Shown: in pieces, positions 10,801-17,456 of the stretch
How positions within the stretch are numbered: position 1 is the stretch's first letter
How the letters are laid out: every line of letters begins with the position of its first letter
NCBI GenBank assembly: GCA_018814825.1
Contig: JAHIYJ010000060.1
Coordinates: 1-44,628, forward strand
Source: Candidatus Omnitrophota bacterium
GTDB taxonomy: Bacteria; Omnitrophota; Gorgyraeia; Gorgyraeales; Gorgyraeaceae
DNA: 44,628 nucleotides
Direction of reading: 5' to 3'
Notes under the pieces: generated by a model
Databases searched by the model: none
The model's input: only the letters and a program-made list of their open reading frames with translations
Told to the model about the DNA's origin: nothing
Position numbers and translations under genes: made by a program

Positions 10801-12302
10801 GTACGATCAGCAGTGTAATATTCATCCATAACATCTTTCATGTCAGATCTAGCCCTATTTAATCCAATAGAAAATGCTCCAATTTCAAGCTGTAATTCTT
10901 CTGTACCAGCAATTATTGATCTCTCCAGTGTCCTGTCTAATGCAATCTGTACCACTTCTAATTCCTTCATTATTTCATGTGATATAACTCCTACCTTCGC
11001 CCAGTTCATATCCTCTTTATCTTGGACTTCAGTTATTAGTCGTCGATATCCATCTCTAACCTTAACCAGTGGCCCATATGCTTCCTGGTATAATTCATTA
11101 ACTACGCTTTCGTCGGATAAACTTAATTTCTGGGCATAATAAAGATGGTCTTCATCAATCCCATCAGTATTAAAACCTATATCCCGCAATACCTCAGAGA
11201 CATGATGAATCCAACTAAGCTTAATTCTCCCCAGAACCGCAGCGTTGGGCATCAATACTCTGTACATCTCTCTCAATAACTCTATGGTTTTTTCTCTCCC
11301 AAGAACATCTGTTCCTGTCCCTGCCGCATAAATCATGGCAAGTGTCCCGCTATTAAATGGCATAGAACAGATGTCAGCGCGATGCAGCCTAATACGTTGA
11401 CGTTCAGCAGGAGAAAGGGCTAACCATTCTTTAAAGATTCTTAGGAAATTACCCCTATCAAGTTCAACAACATGAATAGTCTGAATTTCAGGCTCTATCT
11501 GCAACAACGCTCTCACTTCAATAAGACCAGGCCCTGGTCCCAATATAGCAACTTCTGAACCCTTCACCAGTTCGGATAAAGAATGTCCTGTGTCTTCAAA
11601 TTTTTTCACAACTTTTTCGAGCATTTCTTCAGGCCATCTGGATGCGTAAATTCTATAATTAGGATTGACTTCTGGTGACTCAAGTTTTTCGCCATAGTCA
11701 ACAACGACCATATTTCGTCCTTTATTTTCATCAAAAAATACCTTTAACCTAATATCACTATCAATGGCGGCATAAGTTGTTAAACGCATCTCGATTTCTT
11801 CATAAAGCTCCTGCTCCCTTGATAATGCAGACTCCGTAAAGTCTGATGCAAGGTCTGCGGCTATGTCCTTGGGATCAGCTTTTTTCACTCCAAATTCTTC
11901 AGTAAGTCTTTGCTCAAACCTAGCAATAACTTCGCCATGTCTTTGCTTATCATCTCCCGCTACTTCAAGCTCATCCTGAAATTCCTTCATCATGACGCGG
12001 ACATCCCCAAGCATTTCCTGAGCCCCTGCTAAGAAGCCTTTATCCATGAGCCTACTAACTATATCCAATACCTCGCTCCACATCCCTCCGCCAGAGCCAA
12101 TGCCAAGATTTCCAGTGCTAGCCTGTTCTTCTTGTTTGTGTTGCTCCCCTATCCACTCTTCCATTGGCTTATTAAAATGAGAAGGAGGTCGCAGGGTGTC
12201 TCTTGAATCAGGATAGGCATAGAGGGTGGTATTACATAAGAATACTATGCTTATCAAAATTGATACTATCCTCACATTGAAATCTTTTCTAATCTTCATC
12301 AT
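7866..12302 (-). CDS. Large multidomain protein: N-terminal leader, SAM-methyltransferase-like region, histidine kinase core, long uncharacterised C-terminus
   Basis: 1478 aa; leader IVSILISIVFLCNTTLYAYPDSRDTLRPP; VAILGPGPGLIEVRALL (MTase motif I-like); KHELGNIVGLL (H-box-like); NLINNASEAMPDGG, SDTGRGMP, HGLGLYIVWSTIKAHNGTI, GTTFTITLP (HATPase_c). Confidence 0.85.
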   Translation of the reverse strand: MMKIRKDFNVRIVSILISIVFLCNTTLYAYPDSRDTLRPPSHFNKPMEEWIGEQHKQEEQASTGNLGIGSGGGMWSEVLDIVSRLMDKGFLAGAQEMLGDVRVMMKEFQDELEVAGDDKQRHGEVIARFEQRLTEEFGVKKADPKDIAADLASDFTESALSREQELYEEIEMRLTTYAAIDSDIRLKVFFDENKGRNMVVVDYGEKLESPEVNPNYRIYASRWPEEMLEKVVKKFEDTGHSLSELVKGSEVAILGPGPGLIEVRALLQIEPEIQTIHVVELDRGNFLRIFKEWLALSPAERQRIRLHRADICSMPFNSGTLAMIYAAGTGTDVLGREKTIELLREMYRVLMPNAAVLGRIKLSWIHHVSEVLRDIGFNTDGIDEDHLYYAQKLSLSDESVVNELYQEAYGPLVKVRDGYRRLITEVQDKEDMNWAKVGVISHEIMKELEVVQIALDRTLERSIIAGTEELQLEIGAFSIGLNRARSDMKDVMDEYYTADRTRTRWAIIRFSVIPERIDSLLELLTSGQMIPSREIEGRPLIYDERVLNLFIAKHELGNIVGLLFLDIRELTKRCLDVENVEQIEEAVHLENRLWRSDFHLQEHIEKIRRGDYDLDKIADEVRTTLEEMHGIVKEMEVFVTSISDSISDKTFVERLLREIGKADRLFTGFISGKMTLELDQVDLGTVLSEVYSSFRKRWRKQGREDLVIVEDLPHELMVVVDEIKMDRAIFNLINNASEAMPDGGKITVSAKLTEDGIVICVSDTGRGMPQEAIDNFRQGIAGFSIKPRERGIVHGLGLYIVWSTIKAHNGTIDVESEPDRGTTFTITLPAQLVETKPEMVSVEPVDAGDVEAARVALERAMERERLAEDKDPNMALLTQVREYLMEEWTIVAAAVVQERDPSEIQAKLESFLRAIVDAESMLPETARSVLRDGLQNFWGLELLSRVEQARFIDPKTIQRHTAYIAGIDDPSTPVGARLLMELQSPDAVREGIREAQRRMDEEKIKELAVEGELDKAQRLAQLILEEEPDNVAAQQLIYLVEAINAVEGARDAVELTLDENGELALVFTELHLYPGETILCNLPGPDVSKQEVVRTARQKVDALRERMSLLDSHIREWNERIASMEVTDLDEVRTELTRIRDECASVNDFYNSITPGGISYFRSTSEYRAFYLIDWLFSHFWGNYFSPTFSDVSDFTEAIMTREMTIEEVLSQLEAWHVAFDEVIGLIDERLVASLDSSEPKRLVSDLLEAIREDRTKRIKPEGERLASFGDMLLASEQDTLALVLYMVADRFYPEQDFISFVLDRRGYRRLSDALSQQGASYGLDGVFVEVPRGRILAQALHDLGWVQDRVSERTTDKGRRFHSVSLVRRKINTVGFRATYVLNETEAFLEEVDELLEDEQIPVIMAENIAQERNLRSIARIREKVDGKEMFIINLNRRRQAHEQWQQLVGDANSYNFRNIEDVTKNMQLIHALATAK

Positions 12303-12436
12303 AATCTAGGCAAAAAAATGACCTCTCCTTCTCCCTAAAGGCCTATTTGGCGTATGTATATATCTAATATGTAGTATGCCCTATAAAGGGGGTGTTTTCA
12401 AGGTATTTTTTATAATTTGTTTAAATGAAACGGGTT

Positions 12437-12486
12437 AGAGAAAAATCCGGGCAGGAATCACAAACTCAACCCACGGACACACAAGG
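12437..12486. repeat. Copy 1 of a ~50-nt direct repeat flanking the nucleotidyltransferase module
   Basis: agagaaaaatccgggcaggaatcacaaactcaacccacggacacacaagg, close match to 13269-13318 in the same orientation. Confidence 0.8.
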
Positions 12487-12532
12487 AAAGCTTTAAACGC
12501 TGACCCCTACTTCTAAAATCTCCTTCAAAAAA

Positions 12533-13012
12533 CTAGCTTGTGAAGGCGCTTTTATTGCCAGCTCTTTTCTTAGCTGTCAATCTGTTTAAATCCAGTCTAT
12601 CATGGGGTCTGTTTGCTTTCTTCTTTGACTTTATTAAATCTTTTATGCCTATGATATTGATTTGTGTATCTTCGTATTTTGATCTAACTCTATTTTTCCA
12701 TGCCAAATCAAAACTAATCCCGGGAAGGCCCATGATTATATCTACTCTTATTGGAGCTATGCCAATCTGGTATACCATGCGTTCATTTGTAAAATCTTTC
12801 AAACGAATATCTCTTAAAGGAGCGCCAAATTGTTTGAGGGCTTTATAGAGTTTTTCTGCATTTTTGATATCCGCTTTTACCCAAAGATCCAAATCCTTGG
12901 TAAATCGCGGCTCAGTATAATACACTACAGCATAAGCGCCTACTATAAGATACTTAACCTTATGCCTGTTTAATATTCTGAATAGATCTCTGTAATCTAA
13001 GCTTATATCCAT
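12533..13012 (-). CDS. Nucleotidyltransferase-fold protein (AbiEii/MNT-like)
   Basis: 159 aa; LIVGAYAVVYYTEPRFTKDLDLWVK matches the G-G/A...DxD minimal nucleotidyltransferase pattern. Confidence 0.75.
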   Translation of the reverse strand: MDISLDYRDLFRILNRHKVKYLIVGAYAVVYYTEPRFTKDLDLWVKADIKNAEKLYKALKQFGAPLRDIRLKDFTNERMVYQIGIAPIRVDIIMGLPGISFDLAWKNRVRSKYEDTQINIIGIKDLIKSKKKANRPHDRLDLNRLTAKKRAGNKSAFTS

Positions 13013-13181
13013 TTATGCCTTTTATTTTATAAAACTCGCCTATGGTTTTCCATGTCGCAATAAAACGATCCTGAGGGGTTTGCTTCTGCCAGAATTCGCT
13101 ATCAAAAGACGAGGCGTCAGACAAGCTTATTAAGCGCTCAACTATCCTCTTCTTATTTTTATTACGCTGCGTTTTTCTCAT
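12960..13181 (-). CDS. Small protein paired with the nucleotidyltransferase (putative antitoxin-like partner)
   Basis: 73 aa; FDSEFWQKQTPQDRFIATWKTIGEFYKIKGINGYKLRLQRSIQNIKQA; 53-bp overlap with the downstream gene. Confidence 0.65.
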   Translation of the reverse strand: MRKTQRNKNKKRIVERLISLSDASSFDSEFWQKQTPQDRFIATWKTIGEFYKIKGINGYKLRLQRSIQNIKQA

Positions 13182-13268
13182 TTAATCTCCCAGGGGTATT
13201 ATTATACCATAAAAAAAGTAAAATTCAAGGCATATTTTTTCTTTTAACTACAATAAAATCAAAGAATT

Positions 13269-13318
13269 ACAGAAAAATCCCGGCAGGAATCACATACTCA
13301 ATCCATGGACACGCGAGG
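13269..13318. repeat. Copy 2 of the ~50-nt direct repeat flanking the nucleotidyltransferase module
   Basis: acagaaaaatcccggcaggaatcacatactcaatccatggacacgcgagg. Confidence 0.8.
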
Positions 13319-13446
13319 GGCAAAGCTGCACCATTAAGCGAGACAGTAATATGGCACTATTCTGGTAAGCCAAATACAAGGTAAAAATAATAACTGTGAA
13401 TACTACTCTGGAATTATATAGGCAAGATAAAATGGTGGGATGTTTA

Positions 13447-15042
13447 TTATGCGTTGTCGAGGTGTTCTTTTAATGCTTGTAAATCTGGATGGAGTCTTAG
13501 TTTCGCAGGAGTCAACGGTATACAATGTAAATCATCTATTCCAAGTATCTGCATAAGATAGGGATTTTCTGCCTCTAAGTCTCTTATTCTTTCGGGATTT
13601 TCTATGCCAGCTTCTTTATAAGTCATGAATGTTAGCCTATCTTCAATACCATAATCCACACAGATTCTATTTATAAAATCATTATGTTCTGTTAGAAATT
13701 TTTGTTTCTCTTCTTCATTTTCAAACAAAATAACAGGATATTTATTACTACCTAGTTTTCTTAAAGCCTCTTCAAAAGCATTAGGATTTTGGGCCACTTC
13801 TTCCTCTAAGAAAAATACAACTGTATCCTCTTTAAGCCTCGATAAATTTTGTATGTTATGATATATCTTGTCTCTTGTAGCTCTTGTTTCACCCTTTGGT
13901 ATACTAAACCCTTGTAATGCTTCAATACCACAGACAAATTTTGCCTGCTTATCAGTTAATTCTCGGCCTCGTTGTGTAAGTGTATAATAATCTCTTTTAC
14001 CTTTAACCCTTCTTACTAATCCCATTTTTATCAGCCATTTCAATTCTTCATATACTGTGCTTCTTCCCATACCTCGTGCTTTAATCAAGCCACTTGCCTC
14101 TATCCTTTCATCTTCGTCAGCCTCATTACCTATATGAACCTCTTCATCTTTAAATTGCTCACGGAAAGTTTCGAGGCATTTTGAAGGTGAGCCTTCTGTA
14201 ATTGAATCATCCCTACTGTGTCTATAAACTCTCTGCTGCCGAAACAGAGGTAATAAATCTTCTGTTGTCTGTTCAAACAATCTCTTATATTTAGCCTGTA
14301 GTTCAAGAGAAGCTATTTTCCAATCCCAATCACCATTCCCCAATGCCTCTCCTACAATTCGTCTTAAAAATTGAGAGGGAGCCGTATAGGTCACATCTAA
14401 TTCAAATATATATTTATCCCCTTCTGGAGTTTCATAGAAAAAATAACCCGTCTCACTTTCAAACTGTTGTGATAAGTCTTCAAAAGAATTTATAGGTTTT
14501 AGAGTAATATAGGGCTGATTACTAAGGGTTGATAATATATCAAATCCTTTTGGTACTGGAATGATATGAAGATGAGCATGAACTATTGTATTCCCTCCCT
14601 GTTTAGCTCTTTCTGCATCTGAAACTACAGAACCGTGTTCAAAAAATATAACCTCGCAATCATAAAACTCTGATAGAATCTTTTTTAGATTGAGAGTAAG
14701 TATTTCTAATTCTTTCGATTGTTGTTCATCAAGTGTTGCCATACTCAATGTGTGAGTTTTAGGTACTACCAAAATATGTCCTAAATTTAAAGGGTGAAAA
14801 TCAGATAGTATTTTAAAATGCTGTGTTTCATATAATATATTTGTATCTTTGCATATTGGGCACTGGTAATGAGCAAAAGTTGCTTGAACTCTTGTTCTAT
14901 AGTCAGGTTCTTTGAAAGAAGACGGAACTCTTAAGGTGTCTTTTGAAACAGGGTAGGAATATAGACTGGTATTACATAAGAATACTATGCTTAGTATTAC
15001 TGCCACTATCTTCAAATTATGGGCTTTTTGAAACATCATCAT
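13447..15042 (-). CDS. Protein with N-terminal leader, HIT hydrolase domain, winged-helix domain and uncharacterised C-terminus
   Basis: 531 aa; leader IVAVILSIVFLCNTSLYSYPVSKDTLRVP; HIT hallmarks CPICKDTN, HPLNLGHILVVPKTH, HAHLHIIPVP; wHTH GRSTVYEELKWLIKMGLVRRVKGKRDYYTLTQRGREL. Confidence 0.82.
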   Translation of the reverse strand: MMMFQKAHNLKIVAVILSIVFLCNTSLYSYPVSKDTLRVPSSFKEPDYRTRVQATFAHYQCPICKDTNILYETQHFKILSDFHPLNLGHILVVPKTHTLSMATLDEQQSKELEILTLNLKKILSEFYDCEVIFFEHGSVVSDAERAKQGGNTIVHAHLHIIPVPKGFDILSTLSNQPYITLKPINSFEDLSQQFESETGYFFYETPEGDKYIFELDVTYTAPSQFLRRIVGEALGNGDWDWKIASLELQAKYKRLFEQTTEDLLPLFRQQRVYRHSRDDSITEGSPSKCLETFREQFKDEEVHIGNEADEDERIEASGLIKARGMGRSTVYEELKWLIKMGLVRRVKGKRDYYTLTQRGRELTDKQAKFVCGIEALQGFSIPKGETRATRDKIYHNIQNLSRLKEDTVVFFLEEEVAQNPNAFEEALRKLGSNKYPVILFENEEEKQKFLTEHNDFINRICVDYGIEDRLTFMTYKEAGIENPERIRDLEAENPYLMQILGIDDLHCIPLTPAKLRLHPDLQALKEHLDNA

Positions 15043-15388
15043 AACGTGGGTAAAAAAACAGCCTCTCTTTATCTATACAACAAGGCTATATTAGTCTATG
15101 TCTATTCAATTATAAGTATACCATAAATATAGCCCATTGGGAAAGAATTTTCGGCTTTTTGTCGGGGGTAAATTAATAGGTTTGGTAGGGTAAAAATAAT
15201 ATAGACTGAGGAGTAAGATTGGGTTTCAAAATGGTACTTGAATTATGCGTGGGTTATATGGCTATTATGGGATCGAAATCGTGCCACCTTGGCTGTAGGC
15301 TGATATCTATGCGGAAGATACTACACACTCAATATATGGGTCAACAAGTGTCGCAACTATCCCTTTAAGCGGGAACGCGTGTCAATGC

Positions 15389-15548
15389 TCGTCTGGTCAG
15401 TGCTCCAGACTAAATCACCCAGGTCCCAGCTCATTGTAACATCCCACCTTTATACAAGGCCTTCCATACATTATCCTTGTCGCTAAAAATAAAGATCCCA
15501 TTGTCATCGGCGGCAAAAAGATTATCTTTAAACAAAAGCCTCTCTACC
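15389..15548 (-). pseudogene. Decayed, internally deleted fragment of the BNR/Ycf48-like gene at 6054-7565
   Basis: 15391-15447 matches 6277-6334 and 15447-15548 matches ~6706-6806 with ~370 nt missing between; translates LLFKDNLFAADDNGIFIFSDKDNVWKALYKG versus LLYKDNLFAATDNGIFIFSDKDKAWRALYKG. Confidence 0.88.
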
Positions 15549-15549
15549 T

Positions 15550-16407
15550 TTAGTTCTTCTCTAACCCCAGGTAATGAGCGCCTTCTTCTTTTCTGCCGTG
15601 TTTTATACAGCCGTTGCCGTAGATACGGCATTTTTTCCGGAGCTCCAGAATGGCTAGTTTCTTTTGCTTAGGATTAAGGATCCCTGATTCAAGCAGATTT
15701 ACAATCGCGTGTATCCTGAACCTGTCGATTCCTGTCCTGTAAATATATGACACCTGGTCCGGCCTGCCGCCGTCTTTAAGTGTGAGCGCCTTCTCAATAA
15801 AAAGAAACTTATTTCTCGCGCTTGCTCTTAGCCAGAAATCATAATCCTCACAGCACGGGAGAGATTCGTCAAAAAACCCTATATCATAGAAAAGGCCGCG
15901 CTTTATCATTACTGTAGACATACTTACCGCGCAAAGGCTCAGGCATTTATCAAAAATATAACCGTGCTGCTTTTTGTGCTTTTTCTTCTGGTTCAGCAGC
16001 CTCTCGCCTCTGTACCATGTCTCGTCAGTATGTGAAACAGTGTAATCCGGTTCGTCCAGCATAGCATCCAACTGGACCGCCAGCTTATCGGCGTCCCACC
16101 AATCGTCTGAATCAAGAAAGGCTATAAAAGGCTTGGTCGAGTTCTTTATGCCGGTATTACGCGCCGCGGCCGGGCCTTTGTTTGACTGATAAATATAGCG
16201 TACTGCGTTATGCGTCACGCGTCGTGCGTTTTCGCAAGACGCTGTACGCTCGACGCAATACGAAAGCGCTATTTCTTTAGTGCGATCAGTTGAGCCGTCA
16301 TCCACTATTACCAATTCAACATCCTGATATGTCTGGGATAAGACCGAACCTATAGCTTTTTTAAGGAACCGTTCCCTGTTAAATGTGGGGATAATGACGC
16401 TGATCAT
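15550..16407 (-). CDS. Family 2 glycosyltransferase
   Basis: 285 aa; MISVIIPTFNRERFLKKAIGSVLSQTYQDVELVIVDDGSTDRT, GPAAARNTGI, IAFLDSDDWW. Confidence 0.95.
   Translation of the reverse strand: MISVIIPTFNRERFLKKAIGSVLSQTYQDVELVIVDDGSTDRTKEIALSYCVERTASCENARRVTHNAVRYIYQSNKGPAAARNTGIKNSTKPFIAFLDSDDWWDADKLAVQLDAMLDEPDYTVSHTDETWYRGERLLNQKKKHKKQHGYIFDKCLSLCAVSMSTVMIKRGLFYDIGFFDESLPCCEDYDFWLRASARNKFLFIEKALTLKDGGRPDQVSYIYRTGIDRFRIHAIVNLLESGILNPKQKKLAILELRKKCRIYGNGCIKHGRKEEGAHYLGLEKN
16205..16267. repeat. 63-nt array of nine degenerate heptads forming an imperfect inverted repeat, in frame inside the glycosyltransferase
   Basis: gcgttat gcgtcac gcgtcgt gcgtttt cgcaaga cgctgta cgctcga cgcaata cgaaagc; 63 nt = 21 codons (YCVERTASCENARRVTHNA region). 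Confidence 0.85.
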
Positions 16408-16498
16408 GCCTGGATTTTAGCTTATCCTTCTGCGCTTTTTTCCTGTCCCGCAAAAGCCTGGATATATCCTTCTGTCTGCGCGTGATTTTCTGCTTCAT
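16379..16498 (-). CDS. Possible small basic protein (39 aa), uncharacterised
   Basis: Translates MKQKITRRQKDISRLLRDRKKAQKDKLKSRHDQRHYPHI*; lies between pseudopilin and glycosyltransferase, overlapping the latter's start. Too short for the ORF track. Confidence 0.25.
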   Translation of the reverse strand: MKQKITRRQKDISRLLRDRKKAQKDKLKSRHDQRHYPHI

Positions 16499-16501
16499 GT
16501 T

Positions 16502-17039
16502 TTATTGTATGGTAATCTTGCCCGTGGAACTGATAATGGAGATCGTCCTTGAGTCGCCTCCTTTGTCGCTTAAGGTTATGGTGCCGCTTGGGCCTTCTAC
16601 CGCGCCGCTCGGGACAAAAATAACAGCGTCATCCTTAAATGTTATTGGGTCTGATTCTTTGTTTCCCGGTAACTCGAATTTTATGGATCCGGGCAGCTTA
16701 TGTTTTTTCTCTGATATATTACCATCCTCATCCTGTATCCAATATGCTCCTTCCTGCGCGTCAAACACCACCATCTGCCTGTCTCTATAGGTAATAGCTG
16801 AACTCCTCGCTACCCTTAAAGTCCCGAGAATGGCCCTTGAAGCGGTTTTTATCCTGAGGCCTTTTCCAAAACCTGACGTAAAGGGTATGGAAATACCGAG
16901 CAGCATCCCGATTATCGCCAGCACCACAAGCATTTCGACCAGCGTAAAACCACGCTTCTTGTCCAAGGCTAAGCCTTGGACAAGGCCTTGTCCAAGGCTT
17001 AGCCTTGGACAAGGTTTGTGATTACCAATTCGTAACATC
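16502..17039 (-). CDS. GspH/FimT-like pseudopilin; start probably 17039 (MLRIGNHK...) rather than 17152
   Basis: KKRGFTLVEMLVVLAIIGMLLGISIPF prepilin cleavage/methylation motif; upstream part of the ORF-track ORF overlaps the preceding gene. Confidence 0.82.
16959..17015. repeat. 57-nt tandem pair of near-perfect palindromes within the pseudopilin leader
   Basis: 16987-17015 ccttgtccaaggct-t-agccttggacaagg (14+1+14 perfect) and 16959-16986 cttgtccaaggct-a-agccttggacaagg; encodes PCPRLSLGQGLVQGLALDK. Confidence 0.95.
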
Positions 17040-17456
17040 ATCTCTATCATTTCCGTCGCCTTTCCCGTCCGTACCCAGAGAATACAAATCATATGAATAT
17101 GTATTATGCGTGCCGGGATTGACATAAACGAATGGGCTGCCCCACGCGTCAAGATATTCCCCGTTTTCGTTAAGCTCTTGTTCTCTTATCTTCATGTAAG
17201 GGCCATTCCAGTCAATATCACCAGAATCTTCCATAAGGGCCTTTACCAAGTTCTTATTGCCTGTATCCGGATAGATTCCTATGTCTGTCTCGTACATTCC
17301 TATAGCAGTCTCTATCGTCACGATCTGCGTCTTTACTTTTGTGATAGCTCCTCTTTTCCTGGCCTGCTGCGCGCCGCTTACGACCATGCCCGCCAGGATA
17401 GTGATAATCGCGATAACCACCAGAAGCTCAATGAGCGTAAAACCTTTGTTTTTCAT
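17022..17456 (-). CDS. GspG-like major pseudopilin
   Basis: 144 aa; MKNKGFTLIELLVVIAIITILAGMVV; DAWGSPFVYVNPG and YSLGTDGKGDGNDRDDVTNW typical of GspG. Confidence 0.92.
   Translation of the reverse strand: MKNKGFTLIELLVVIAIITILAGMVVSGAQQARKRGAITKVKTQIVTIETAIGMYETDIGIYPDTGNKNLVKALMEDSGDIDWNGPYMKIREQELNENGEYLDAWGSPFVYVNPGTHNTYSYDLYSLGTDGKGDGNDRDDVTNW

Noticed and set aside
15431-15631. 66-aa ORF as a real gene
   Set aside because: It is a chimera of antisense-frame GT2 3' end and a decayed BNR fragment; treated as pseudogene.
17040-17152. 38-residue N-terminal extension of the GspH-like pseudopilin
   Set aside because: Lies over the upstream gspG coding region in another frame; the plausible leader starts at MLRIGNHK (17039).
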